Origin: Welwitschia mirabilis
Taxonomy: Eukaryota > Gnetophyta > Gnetopsida > Welwitschiales
Assembly (NCBI GenBank): GCA_051453625.1
Contig: JBOZIK010000001.1
Coordinates: 284,220,345-284,257,111 of the forward strand
Direction of reading: 5' to 3'
DNA length: 36,767 bases
Shown here: positions 11,327 to 23,949 of the stretch, in pieces
Layout of the letters: each line of letters begins with the position of its first letter
Numbering within the stretch: the first letter of the stretch is position 1
The notes under the pieces: model-generated
Told to the model about the DNA's origin: nothing
The model's input: only the letters and a program-made list of their open reading frames with translations
Databases searched by the model: none
Position numbers and translations under genes: made by a program

Positions 11327-11702
11327 NNNNNNNNNNNNNNNNNNNNNNNNNNNNNNNNNNNNNNNNNNNNNNNNNNNNNNNNNNNNNNNNNNNNNNNNNN
11401 NNNNNNNNNNNNNNNNNNNNNNNNNNNNNNNNNNNNNNNNNNNNNNNNNNNNNNNNNNNNNNNNNNNNNNNNNNNNNNNNNNNNNNNNNNNNNNNNNNNN
11501 NNNNNNNNNNNNNNNNNNNNNNNNNNNNNNNNNNNNNNNNNNNNNNNNNNNNNNNNNNNNNNNNNNNNNNNNNNNNNNNNNNNNNNNNNNNNNNNNNNNN
11601 NNNNNNNNNNNNNNNNNNNNNNNNNNNNNNNNNNNNNNNNNNNNNNNNNNNNNNNNNNNNNNNNNNNNNNNNNNNNNNNNNNNNNNNNNNNNNNNNNNNN
11701 NN
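11327..11702. other. Assembly gap (376 N) with duplicated flanks
   Basis: The stretch from ACATAACATTATAATATAAA through GGTATTTTCAATTGC occurs on both sides with small differences. Both copies include the same LTR end and the same non-LTR flank, so this is not simply two LTRs of one element. An overlap or haplotype artefact is likely. Missing ARV1 exons could be hidden here. Confidence 0.85.
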
Positions 11703-11842
11703 ACATAACATTATAATATAAACAAGACAAATTTGGCTTCACTTTCCCAACAAAAGATCACTACCGTAAATAAGAATTATGTGGCTACTCAATAGGTATT
11801 TGCAGTTGCTATATTTCTTAATTGTATAATTGAAAAAAATAC

Positions 11843-14800
11843 CTTTATGATAGAAAACAAAAGCAATGTAGAGCTTCCTGATGATTCTGAGTTCAAATTT
11901 AAGGGATTCAGTACCAATTCTCTGCCTTTAAAGTTCAGGTTTAACAACAAATAGAAACAGTTTCACAGGAAAGCCATGGCCTTAAAAAAAAATAGTCAAA
12001 TTGGAGAAGAACAGAATGCTTGATGAAAGATGTTGGATACAAGCATCCAAAAGGAAGAGAGTTGAGGCTGCCTTTATAAAGAGAACCTGCATTAATAAAT
12101 ACAAAAAACCCAACAGTGAAAATGCAAAATAAAAAAAAAAAAAGAAATAAAGAAAAAAGGAAAAAACAAAATTGACATTTAACTTTATATGAAATAAACT
12201 AATGATTCCTTTCCTAAAGAAAGACATATTGACCAAATTTGCTTTGCCAGTCTCTAAAAGTAGCATTATTGGCATCCACAAAGGCCTTTTCCAATTACAT
12301 ACTTTTACTTAGAATGGATGGAACAGATAAAATGAAGAAGAAAATGTTAAAGCAGGTTAAACGAGGATGCCTCTCTTCCTTCCCCCCCACCCCTCACCCC
12401 TCCTTCCTCCTTTTTTTTGCGGTATAGTGCAAACAACATAAAGAAGAGACTGAAAGAACAAACCTTTGAAGGTAATAATTATTTAGGAAAATCTGTGGTT
12501 CATACACTATCAGTCAGATGGGTGGCAGGTTAAATTTTCTAATGCTAATAAAGTCGATAAAGGTGACATAAATTCTGTTGGGAAAGAATGATCTGGCCAA
12601 TTGTAATCCAATTCAAATGAATGTGTAGAGTGAACTACATCATGATATCATCTTACCTGGTTATTGTGTTTGTTCAGATAAGGCAGATTGAAAAACAGAT
12701 GTCGATAAGCATTTGTTTTGTGCAAAACCAAATCTGTAAAAACTATCTGCATGGAACATAATAAGTCATGGATGTTAGATGGTTTTTCTATGAACAATTA
12801 CATTCGCTGTAGCAATGTGTCACCAGAAAATTAATAGCAGCCAGTGCCATTCATATTTTCCTAAGATTCCGCACAGAAAGCATAGAAACTTAAATAGATT
12901 TTTGTACAATCATTCATTACCATTGAAACTATCAAACATCAAAATTACACCTCATCCACCTAAACATTAATTGAAAGAAAATGGAATTTTGCAGAAGCAC
13001 GAGCAAATGTTTTTCTCATCTTTCTTTCTGATCCCTTCATAGGATAACTACATAAGGTTTGCAACATGCCCATGAATTTGAAGTTTAACTGAAATATTGT
13101 AGATATGCACAAAGAGAATAAGGATTTCCAAGCTTGATAGATTTGTGTGGTAATCTGGAGACTATATTGCATGATCATACCCTAGTTAACAATTCACCTC
13201 ACAAGAAGGATGATATAACCTTTCTAGATGAACATGCTAAAAATAAAATTAAACATATCATATCAAACGTATTCATATGGTAGCCAACCAATCTCCAGGA
13301 AATCCTTCTATGACATGGACAAAGTGAAACATCTACTACAAATCAACCATATTGCCATTATTTCTGTACAAAATATTAAATTAGTAAGAGGGTTGGATAT
13401 TTTCGTAATTAATTGTAATTATAACAGCAAAGTTCTTTATTTTGCCAAGCATTTTTATTCATAAGTAAAATCTAGCAGAATATCATATTTAAACAAATGG
13501 GATTGTCCAAAATTGAGTGTTTACACAATAGGATGATCTTCACTTCTAAAGAAACAGGGAATGAATTTAGAGCAGCTATTTAGCAGTTGTTTAATGATCC
13601 TGATGAATTCATCCATCAATTAGGAAGTCTCTTTGTGCTTTATAAATAATTTCTAAATGAGACTGGAAATAGAATTAGTATTTAATACTTATTTGTCAAA
13701 AGAGTTGTGTTACAAAGATGATCCAGAAGAGATCTCTTTTTGTATTTTTTTTCATTCCATACCACCATATGTGAGAACTTAGTTTACACTCAAATTCTTT
13801 GTATTGAAGTTCTTTAGTAGGAAGGGTGTCTCAGAGAATTGGGAATCACAAGGCTGCAACACGTATTGTTTGGTTGGGTGCTATCTGTTTGTTAAATCGA
13901 TATATTATTCTACATCGCTACTAATTCTAAGAATAAAATTAACTTAAATCAAACATGAACTAGAGTGAGTGGCAAGAGGAATTTCTCTCAGCAATCACTA
14001 TTTTTGAACTCTCTGACATTAGCTGAATCATATCATATAAAATCGAGTAACAGAAATGTAGATGATGTGGGAACTAATGTAGATAACGGGATAACCAAGA
14101 TCAAAAGCAAGACAACTAGTTTCCAACGTAAGAAGTCAGTTAACCCCACTAACTCTTGTTTCAAAAATTCTAAAAGCCTTCAGGATAAATAATAATTCAA
14201 GAATAAATAAATACATCTTATTACATTGGTCAATAATCTTCATTACAAAAAGGATCAAACAAGATTCCTTGTAGTTACACCAGAGATTTGGGCCCTTGTG
14301 AAAGAGATTGAACCTACTAATTAATTCGGCATCCACAACGTTGATATGGCCAGGTGACATTTGGAAAAATCAGAAACAATAATAATTTATAATGGTAAGT
14401 AATAAAGACATAATTGCAATATGTAAAAGGGTTTATAATAATGCTTTATGGCAGCAGTGCATTATTAATAATGTAGCAGAGAATGCAAGAAGGCCACATG
14501 CATATAGTATCCACTAGAATTATTTGCTACTTCAGGGAAGCAAGGAAGTGACATGAAGTGGGGGATCTGTTAGCACTTCCTTCTGTACTTTTAGAAATAC
14601 AGATTGTGAGATCATGGGTCTTAGATGTATCACCATCTTTACAGACACGCTATTATGCAAAAGTTATACCTTGTAATGTATTATTAGTCAAAAGCACTAG
14701 GCAACGTTACAGTGCCACATTCGTATACTTCTTTGGAGGTTGCAGGTGATACATACATGGTTTAGATTAGTAAAGGACTCCAATATTACATAAGTGTTTG

Positions 14801-17800
14801 TTAGCTATATGACAGGAAGCTACATGTCCATCTTTCTTTATGATCTGCATCATGAAGCTTATATTACCAATAATTGTGACTTTAAGTTTTAAAGTATTTG
14901 CATCTTCTTATGATGACAGTTCAACTTACTTAACTAATGTATAGCTATGTAATATTAGTTTAATAATACCTATTAATGTTGAACATAAAAGTTAAGTACG
15001 ATTATTTATATCAATTTAGAGTAAAGTAGCATACTCGTAAAGGTAATAGCATCCTTCAAATTTCTAGATTCTAACAAAACAACTTTTGTCACTCCAAGGA
15101 AGTAACATGTTGGCAGATGAGGATTTTAATTCCTATAATAGAAATCTTAAAAATGCCAAAGCCTAATTTGACTTTAAACCATCTTCAACAAATGAAGCAG
15201 CTTTTGAAGTGGCTTAGAACTACCAATTTCAAATAAAGAATGATGCTAAAGAAAAAGGGGGGAACACACCTACACTTCCATCCAAATCCCCTCATCAATC
15301 TCATGGTCTCCCAAGAAAGCAAATGGTTAAGCCCAGCCTCCTTTGTAGACATTATTCTTAGAAGGTTCACCTAGGTGACAGTTGTAAATCAGCCTAAGGC
15401 CAACAAAATTGAAGAAGATGCCAAACTAAAAGTAACCAAGACCGATTTGGCTTCCATAAGTCCCACAATCTTTGTTTGATTCATCATGACAAAACATATA
15501 GTTTGCTCAACTGTGACAATATAGACTTACACTTGCCTAGAATAGAGTTTTTTTGCAATTTTGGGTCATTCTCCTCTTGTTGGTTATGATAGATGTTCCT
15601 AACATCATTTTATCCTTCCAAGCATTGTCTTCTATCAAAGAAGATGAAGCATGTCTGGATACTCAAAATCATCATGATATTTGTGTTGTTGATAGCGATG
15701 TCTCTCAACACGTCCCATTACCATGACTATGTTAACACCTTTACATTGAAAAAGAGAGGAGTATTTATTACCAATAAGAGAAGTAATGAAATTGTGATTC
15801 GTAGCAATGTCAATTTGGACGTAGCCTTTTTGCCTGACAAAACATTGTTCAATGTTCTTGTGTGCATTTTACACTCATCTTTTGACTATAACGTCATTGG
15901 TTCATGATGACCACAGAGTAATTTTACATGCATACATGATCAATGTATATGATGATTCCAATGATGTTCTAATTCAACCTCAGGTTCAAGGTAAGTTAAT
16001 GGAAAATGGAATTGCCAACTTATAAGATTTCATTTGAATGGTTTGTACATAAGATATTTCATTGTCTCTTTTATGGCATGCTACACTTTAACATGTTGAA
16101 CTCAAGAATACAACTGTCGTGAGATTTAATCCTTTCACCATGTCTTTAAAGCAAGGTTTTTCTCAAAGCACCTAGAAAGCTACAATCCTTTGTAGAGTCT
16201 CTATCATTTTGTTGCCCTTAGTCTCAAGAGACCCAATCATATCCTAGACATTCTTCAAATTCTCTCAATGTTCTTGGTGTTGTATCCTTGTATAGATTCT
16301 CCCTTCTCTTGGCATGTCATCTCTACATTAGTGTGGATTTGCTCATTTGCTTTCAATTTTACAAAGCCTGACTTTCCTATTTCAAGCCATTTGATCTATA
16401 GGCTTCAAAGGTTAGGCTAGAATGACGTCTTCTAGTTATCTTGTTAAAGTCAGTTTACGTGAAAATTAGGATCTATGGAAGTCCAACAGTAAATGTTATT
16501 GTCGTACATGGAATTCCATGGTGGAATGTTGTGGCATTTTCAATTCAATGCATTTGCACTGCTTTTCTCCCTCTCTTTGAAGTTTTCGTTGTGTTCTTGG
16601 TCAGAAATCACGAAAACCTGTGGTTTGAGTTGTAAATTGACAGTCTTTTGCAACTTCACAGCACCGCCCATGCCACTCCTTCCTTTTTCCCTCTTTATTT
16701 TTTAATACCATTTATTACAATAGAAAATTGAAATAAAGTTTCTTAAATTGATTGCCTTTCAAGCCATTTTGACTTTTAATTCTTCTAGGATAAATGATTA
16801 TTGAGGAATCCTTGCCATAGTTGAAATTTTACATCTTGCAAGATTTACTTCAATAACATTATATGTAGATAGTGCCTTCCTAGTTTCAACCACCAAGCAA
16901 GTATTTGTTTCCCAAAAGAAAATTTATTCAATGCATGCTTCTAATAGTTGAGATCTTTCTGATATGCACGAAGTAGATGGAAACTTCAATTTGACAACTT
17001 ATAGAAGACAATTCTTTCTTTTTCTTTCTTTCTTTCTTTCTTCCTTCATTTTTTCCTTTTCTTTTCTTTTCTTTTTTTTTGTTTCTTTCTTTCCCTTTTT
17101 TTTGTTTTTTTTTTTTTTTTTTTTGTGGGGAAGCTATGATCAGACGTATATTAATATTACATAACAGATGAAAGTACAAAAATCTCCTAGAGGAGAACGC
17201 CATAAGCCAAGACGTCAGCAGCATAAAAAACTTATACAAACCAAAAGAGAGTAACCGTTAACAAAAAGACAAAAAAGATAAAACAACAGCCTTTGCAGCA
17301 ACAAGCCAACAGCAAAAACAGAGAGAAAGGGACAACAGAATCGATCAGTGTCTTCATCAATAAAAAGACAATTCTTATTATTGATTCTGCACGTGGTTCT
17401 ATTTCTTTAACATTTGCAACACCAGGAATTACAAGAAAACAGTAAATGATGTGTAAAATAGAAGAAGGTTCTGTAACTAGAATGGGACAATGGAGCATGG
17501 AAGGTAGCAGATTAACAAAGGCCCAAAGATCGCCTTCAGAGTGTCCCCATGGAATTGTAGTTTCATTTGGTCATCTTGTAAAATGAGCACAAAGCTTTGA
17601 TCAGTAGTTCTGTTCATGGTTTTGTTTCTGCCTTGTTCTCTGTCATTCCAATCTCTGTTGTACCCTACCCAGCTCCTTCAAATGTTGATCATCCAACCTC
17701 AACAAATGGCTACACAAGAATACATAAAGCTTAGCTGTTCAGCCCAAACATTTATAGTGACATCAGAAAATAGTGCTTCTTTAGTCCCTTTATGTTTTTG

Positions 17801-19684
17801 GTTTCCATGTTTTTAAAATGAAATTTCTCCATAGTAAAAGCTCTTTTTGTCAGCAATCGAACATGCACATAGTTAATTCTGATGGCCTTGTTGAGTGGCA
17901 GAGAAATGCACCAAAGACTGAAAGGCAAGGAGCATAACTTGATTATACGTTCAATTTCAGGTGATAGGAACTATTTGTGTGACATGTGAAAGCTTCAAGC
18001 ATCTTTGAATTTATTATCCCCATCAAAATGCATTGTAAACCTATTTCATTGTTGTATAGCATTTAATCTCTCAATCTGACAAATAACATAGCATTTCTTA
18101 ACACGCTCTGATTCTTTTGCAATGAAGCTACTATACCTAGGTAAAAATTTTTAGCAGCTTACAGATAGATAAGGGTAAGAATGTTTCTTAAGAGGCACGA
18201 TCCTCCAAAAGATGAAGATTATATCCTGCAAGGATATCTAATCATTGAAATGTACCCTTTCTTTTAGTCTTTAGCCTTTGTGGTGATGTCTATTCACAAG
18301 GTACATATTTTTGTTAAGGAGTGGTATTATTTATTTCCCTCTAATCATTGAAATGTATCCTTGCTTTTAGTCTTTAGCCTTTGTGGTGATGTCTATTCAC
18401 AAGGTACATATTTTTGTTAAGGAGTAGTATTATTTATTTCCCCCATTCAATAGTATACTTAATTTACAATAATATTATATCCTTTGAGTACTGAGGTAAT
18501 TATGAAAGTCAAGTTCAAGATTAGAGTACATTTATGATGATATTAACAATGGCACTAAAAAGCTTTTGAAAATATGAGAGGTGAATTTTAGGATCATGTC
18601 ATATCACGGTGTGTATCTCCATTTCCTTATGTGCATAAGGGTAGTACAAGATTACAAGAAATGAGGAACACATAAGATCAACTGGAGTGAAGCAAGTTTT
18701 AAATACCATACCGTAAAATCCTCGTCTAACAATGTAAACTATTTTCTTTTCCAATGTTCCCTGTTGAAGCGGTCACAATGTTTCTTATCGATGTCAGAAG
18801 TTAGCAATGCCCTTTTGTGTCAAGTCACAAGACACAAGTAAAACAGACCTCAGGAAACTGAAATTAGCATATTCATCATTGTTATCTAGGTTTTTATGCA
18901 ATTAATATAGGGCTATCATCTCTAAGAATTAAAATACAAATATCGCAACGTGAACATGTTTTTTTACATTTGCTCTAGATGTCAAGGTGGAATTCAGTAA
19001 TACGAGTCCACAAAAAGCAGAAGGTTAAGTAAAACATTACGATATTCAAGGTAATAAAAGACAATGGTACCTTCTCCATCTCTGTTTGTTCCAGCAGGAA
19101 AATGGTCTAGAACATTCGGTAGGTAAAAAAGTTACTCTATTCAAGGTCAGAAAAGAGCAAGATACTTTTCCATCTCTGTTTGTGGAAGGAGGAAAATGGC
19201 CTAGAGTATCCTGTGGATTAAAAACATAGCTACAGATAGCTTAAAAACTAAGAAATCCAAACCGCATGATATACAGTGTTTAAAATGTCAGAAATGCGCC
19301 AACATTTAAAACGCATGATCCACTAAGAAAAATATAAAATCATGAAACCAAACCATTCGGTGAAACATTCCATAAGCATGCTTTTAACTTTTGAACTGAT
19401 TATTTGATAAGCTTACCAACAAAGAGTGTGAATAAAACAGAACAGTCCAAAAAAAAACGTTACCATTGGTTCTGCTTCGATATATTCGTCTGCCACGGCC
19501 TTGCATTTGGGCTGTAGGAGCAAAATAATCAGAACTAAGGAAAAATTGCAACAATGATTGAGGTAAGCAAGAAGCAAACTGATATCAGAGAACGTACACA
19601 CTTGGTGAGGCGAATGTTGCCCGGAGAATACTGGATATACAGGGCTTCCACCAGCGATCCACAGTGCACGCAGCGAAAACCCAT
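11843..19684 (-). CDS. ARV1: ARV1-like lipid homeostasis protein, 5' exons 1-5 (partial gene)
   Basis: ARV1 is an endoplasmic-reticulum membrane protein involved in sterol and lipid homeostasis. Five exons join in frame: 19598-19684, 19464-19511, 12657-12746, 12041-12086 and 11843-11925, giving 118 codons. All introns have GT...AG ends, with phases 0, 0, 0 and 1. Exons 1-2 form the conserved zinc-binding ARV1 homology region: CVHC, then IQYSPGNIRL, then CPKC across the first splice, then ADEYIE. Exon 3 has TDLVLHKTNAYRHLFFN; exon 4 has FLLDA; exon 5 reads RELVLN through LLLFSIIK. Plant ARV1 proteins are roughly twice this length, so the membrane-spanning C-terminal exons are missing from view. 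The start at 19684 is the first ATG in frame and gives the family N-terminus. No stops are seen in the exons, so the gene could be functional. Exons 4-5 are less conserved and rest partly on their matching splice phase. Confidence 0.8.
17012..17124. repeat. (TTTC)n and poly(T) low-complexity tract
   Basis: A TTTC/CTTT-rich pyrimidine tract ending in about 20 consecutive T. On the minus strand it is the A-rich tail described in the previous entry. Confidence 0.9.
17012..17500 (-). mobile_element. LINE-like 3' end with poly(A) tail
   Basis: On the minus strand a non-coding stretch ends TAATATTAATATACGTCTG...TTCCCCAC and runs into an A run (T at 17105-17124 on the plus strand), then an AAAG-rich tract to 17012. 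A 3' UTR followed by poly(A) fits a 5'-truncated non-LTR retrotransposon, but no ORF2 protein motif is present. A processed pseudogene 3' end is the alternative. Confidence 0.45.
18238..18443. repeat. 103-bp tandem duplication
   Basis: The segment starting CTAATCATTGAAATGTA is at 18238 and again at 18341. The copies are nearly identical, so the event is recent relative to the surrounding decay. Confidence 0.9.
19041..19205. repeat. Diverged tandem duplication (about 97 bp)
   Basis: ATTCAAGGT...CCATCTCTGTTTGT...GGAAAATGG occurs at about 19043 and again at about 19138, with clear divergence. It lies inside ARV1 intron 2, close to exon 2. Confidence 0.6.
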
Positions 19685-19830
19685 CTTATTCGAAATCGGT
19701 GGACATAAGCTCAAAGCATTTACAAATTCTCTCTGCTCTGCAAACTTCAAAAATCGAACACCAGTTAAGTTGCAGGTGGCTCCGCCTGCTAATTTCCGAA
19801 TACATGTTTGTAATGTGTTTTATAAATATT
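19685..19830 (-). promoter_or_regulatory. ARV1 5' UTR and core promoter
   Basis: On the minus strand TTTATAAAA lies at 19818-19826, about 135 bases upstream of the ARV1 ATG, as expected for a TATA box plus a leader of about 100 bases. The frame is open upstream of the ATG to about 19750 but has no further ATG, which supports the chosen start. Confidence 0.5.
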
Positions 19831-22470
19831 TTTTAAAAAAATTATGGAGGATGTCCTAGCATGATGCTCAGGTCTATGAGGCCTTCAGCTTAACTAGATT
19901 TACTTAGTATGTGGCAATTGCAAGTATAATATAAGACTTTGGGTGTAATTAAAATCGTTTAATTACATGATGGTGCTATATTTTTTGAAAGGTTCAGTCA
20001 CTAAAAGTTTTAACATATATATTATTTTAAATTTTTCTATCTCATTTACATAAAATTATCTTTATAAATTTCTTCTCATAATTATTATCACCATTATCTT
20101 GGCTTTTACCCATTTACATAGGATTGTCTTTGTGGGTTTTCTTCTCATATCAATTGTCATCACCATAAATGTACGTGTCTCCATTACTATCAACGTTTAT
20201 TGCTTTTATTATTCTTTTTAAATTTATCTCTTTATTTGAGGATGTCAAATTAAAAACTTGTAGCAATCTTGCCTCCCTGCAAATGTACAATCATGCAATT
20301 GCCTGAATGAATGATTTAATGATCCAAGGCCTTACAATATGCCAAACAAGAGATTTAAAGGTTCCAACCCATAACCTTAAGTAAAAACATAAATATAAAC
20401 AAAAATAGAGTTATCTCAAAAGAAAATTGTTTCATTAATGTAAATGAAGAAGTTAAAAAGGCAAAGGCTATTTTTCTTTTATTTCACTTTAATCTCTCAC
20501 AAAATACAATTGTTATAGAGATCTTGTTGATTGTACTATAATTCATAATTTAGATACTAATTTTGGAGGCTGAGTTTAATTTCACTTTTCAACTATGTTT
20601 GTTTTAACACTTCTTATACAACCCATTTTAAGTTCTTTTTTAACTTGGGATGGAATCCTCTATATAAGAAATAGATTATAGGTCACTAGAGAGGATTATT
20701 TAGTTTATGGGGATATATGTGTATATACTCATAGGATGGGGGAGAATACAATTATGGAGAATTGTGTGCTTAGTGAGAGGACATAACCCTTAAAGATTAA
20801 AACATGGAATAAGGTGGGATTATGCAAAGATAGATACATATCCTAATATCATTTTTGCACGAAAACATTAGAAAATTTCTTTAGTGTGGCAACTTTAAAT
20901 ATATTAATGTAATTTGCACTAATAATTTAACGTATGAAATTAATTCTTTCATCTATTAGTTGTTGAATAAGCTTTCCATTAAATTTCAAATCGATTTGTT
21001 TGCAAATGTATTGAATCATTGATAGCCTTTTTTGTAAATCTATTGCTTCTTAAATAATCTTTTTAAATTTTTGTCTTTTCTATAAGGTTCACCATGCGTG
21101 ACTTGCATATTCAATCTCCTAAAGGAGCATCATTGCCTCATTATGGCAGCAAAGCAATAAGTAGTTCTTCTATTGATTTTATTCTTCCTTCTAATGTATT
21201 TGAATCTGTATTTAAAGATTAAACCTTGCATTTCATATTTCTTCAAATTACAGGATTTTGGCTTGTCATACTACTATTTTGATGCATGTCTAAAGCATTC
21301 TTTGATTAAAGGATATCAATGTTACTCATACTAGGTATTATGTATGTAACTTTATTTTGGGTGAAATTTCTAACACCACCATGGTGGAGAGAGCATTATC
21401 TTTTAAAACTTTTATAAGACAAACTATAATATTAGTTGCTTGCACATGAAAATTTAACTTTAAACTTAGTAAACTAGCTCATGAATATATTCCATGTTAT
21501 GTTGTACTTCCTAATCTTTTTTTGATTTTTTGTTTAGTTGAGAATGATATTGTTAGCTAGTTGTCAATATTCTACATGAACATGCTGATGATATTAGGAT
21601 TTAATTTTCAGAGATATTTTGTTGAAATGAATCTTTTAGGGTGAAAGCAGTCTTTAACCCTTCAGTTAGGTCGACATGTCTTCACCTTGAACATGGAATC
21701 TTTCAATCTTTCAAAATTTTGAACTTATTATCATCGTGAAGACATTATATTTCTACATCTCACCTTTTGACCTACAATAAATAATTAGATGAGCTTTAAT
21801 CTTAGAGATCTATCACGCATTCTGGTTTTTAGCCTCCCTCTAGTAGCTTTATCTTTAGTACATTTGTCTTATCTTTTTCTAGGCCTTGCACTTTGGCTAC
21901 TATTATTAATAAACAACATTCATATTCTACTTTTACTCTATAACCTTAGCTTGGTCTTAAAGGTAAATCTTCATATTCTTCCTCATCAACCCTCACTTTA
22001 GTTTTTGTCTAAATGTGTACCAAATCTTAATGGCTTTGTTGAAGTCATCAAGTATAAACAAGTGAACGTCCCTTTTGCAAGGGCTCAACTTTTTATTTCT
22101 TGTAATTTTTTAGGTTTTGAATCATGACATGTGGTGTACCCAGTATATCAGGGAAGGCATGTGTTGATGGAATAATCATAACACCCTAGAGTAAGCCATT
22201 TCCACAAGGAGGATGAGACAATAAAGATCAAACACCAACTGACAAGAGGATGTAATAATACAGATAAAATGGGAGGAGGGTCAAACCAACAAATCTTTGT
22301 GCTCTTATTTAGCTTTATGCATCAATAATCATCGACATTTAGATGTGACGTATGCATGTTGGGTATGAGGGCGGTTGTTTAAGTCCAACCTCCTATGCTT
22401 TCCCATACTATACCATAAAGTAGCAGAGCATTGTATGAAGGTGGCAACTCTTCATGAACAAGGTAACTTC
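19831..22470. other. Unassigned A+T-rich DNA upstream of ARV1
   Basis: No supported gene. Short open stretches, such as 21789-22001 (+), are leucine-rich by composition and have no domain. Both strands look like old, heavily mutated repeat sequence. Confidence 0.5.
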
Positions 22471-22476
22471 TACAGC

Positions 22477-23230
22477 TTGGTGTCATGGATCAATCAACTA
22501 GCAATCAATCAAATCCACCCCAAGTAGTCACCTGAACTGGCATGTTATCCCTTATTGCAGCTTGGTTGGGTTCCATAATGTAATATTGAAAACATTCCCC
22601 ATCTGTTACTATCCTCGATCAATCCCCAGTGAAGATAGATAATCCTTTTCAAACTTTTATAAATAATGTGAATGTTGATAATAAAGTGTATGTGGATCTT
22701 TTAGTGGATGGTACATACAAACCCCCTTGTTGATGTGTGGATTTTAGTCACGAGCATCAACAGGTTCTCTAGGAGTAAACTAGTTCTTTCACTTAACTTG
22801 TTTGGGTAGATGGTTGCCCATGGCTCTGTCCTCAAGGTATAATGAAACCTAAGAACAGTCTCAGTTGGGTAGGTGTGGAATAGAAAGATATGGCTCGAAG
22901 AAAGTATGAAGAAAGGAGTATTGTAGGAGAGATTTATTTTAAAGCACGAGAAAGCGAGTGAGAGGAAAAGGATCGCATGGAGTCTAGGAACGATAGAGTA
23001 AAGGTTATGGAAAAGTAGAGGTAGAAATTAGATAACAGAGATAGTTAAAGTTGTCTAGGTAAGCAAATTACAAGGATGAACTAAAGAACTTCTTTTAAAA
23101 TAGAGATAAAACAGTTTTGAGTTCAAAGTGGTTATGGAGCTTTCACAAACTTTTCAGTGAGCAAAGTTAGGAATGTATAAGGTGTGATAGAAAGGCTACA
23201 AAAAGTGTATTGGAAAATCAAACATTCTTA
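22477..23230 (+). other. Possible decayed retroelement leader and gag-like stretch
   Basis: TTGGTGTCATGG at 22477-22488 resembles a tRNA-Met-type primer site. It is followed by an ATG at 22485 (MDQSTSNQSNPPQVVT, then a stop). Further fragments in the same region include an Arg/Glu-rich stretch near 22890-23000. The motif TGTTGATGTGTGGATTTT near 22732 could be an LTR edge. All of this is weak and no gag domain is recognisable. Confidence 0.2.
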
Positions 23231-23949
23231 TAAAGATGCTAGCATTACCCTTTTATAACTAAAGGAAAAGTTGCAAAAGATTAACGAAGAGATTAAGGGG
23301 TGGAGTTATGGGCAGAGGCCATGACTCCAGCTTGGCAGTGCTCAAATGGTCATTGCAGGGTACAGGGGGAAGATGCAAAACTTCCCAGATAAGCTTCCTT
23401 GGAGGATTTAGAAACAAAACGAGAGAGAAGCAGCCAACCACTGTAGAAGATTCAGAGCGAAATAACTACACCAGATTTTAGGCTTTTTTCCCTCATTCAG
23501 ATAGGGCAAAACACTGGTTTAAAGGAGCGTAATGGGTGGCTACAGCCTGTCAAACAAGAGACTACACAGCACAAAGGAACTGAAGAAAGACACTGCGCGG
23601 CTTAAAGAAGGCCTTCTTCCTCTAAACTGTCTCCTCCTTAGGCTGGTAATCCCGCAGTAGAAGGTTTGGTCCCTTCTTCCTTGCTGCCCTCTCTGGGAGA
23701 TACACCCTTAGTGTCCTTGCCTGATGGTCTCCCCTTTTCTTTTATTTCTTTTTACCTCCATCTTGATGAAGGCTGAAGACGGTCTTCATGCAATGATGAT
23801 GTGGAGGGCGAGCACTATTTGCGATGGAAGACTGCAATCTGTAACGTGAAATTGCCTATGGTTTGCTATTATAATGCATATTTATGCTCCATTGAAAATT
23901 CTTTCTGTTAGCCTGCGCCCCCTAATGTCTGCCAGTTTGGAAATTTTAC
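23231..23949. other. Less A+T-rich segment next to the host-fragment chain
   Basis: The base composition is less A+T-rich than its surroundings. It has no ORF that I recognise (23259-23441 on the minus strand is open but featureless). It lies directly 3' of the starch branching enzyme fragment on the same strand and could be untranslated sequence of a captured transcript. Confidence 0.3.

Larger units (their letters stand above)
12747..19463 (-). other. ARV1 intron 2 (6,717 bp)
   Basis: It begins GTAACG after exon 2 and ends TTCCATGCAG before exon 3. It contains no second gene that I can support. It does hold a LINE-like 3' end (17012-17500), a 103-bp tandem duplication (18238-18443), a weaker duplication near 19040-19200 and many short non-coding ORFs. 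The ORFs at 13965-14192 (+) and 15593-15907 (+) have no recognisable domain. Long introns filled with repeats are common in gymnosperms. Confidence 0.7.

Noticed and set aside
11290-11742. Frames of 132-143 codons across the N gap
   Set aside because: They consist almost entirely of unknown bases.
11703-11757. Right flank of the 376-N gap considered as the second LTR of the 10752-11262 element
   Set aside because: The match continues past the LTR end into the same non-LTR flank, so it is a duplicated contig end.
11990-12040. Direct continuation of ARV1 exon 4 (CIQHLSSSI and on to a TAA)
   Set aside because: A GTATCC donor at 12040 joined to the acceptor at 11926 keeps the phase and yields family-like sequence (DA-C-RELVLN). 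The unspliced frame ends at a stop in a T-rich tract.
15593-15907. 104-codon plus-strand frame in ARV1 intron 2
   Set aside because: No recognisable domain and continuing stops on both sides. I could not support it as a gene or name a transposon family.
16928-17239. 103-codon Lys-rich minus-strand frame
   Set aside because: A translation of the A-rich tail and GAAA repeats; low complexity only.
21789-22001. 70-codon Leu-rich plus-strand frame as a membrane protein
   Set aside because: No start context, no family resemblance and surrounded by decayed sequence; composition explains it.
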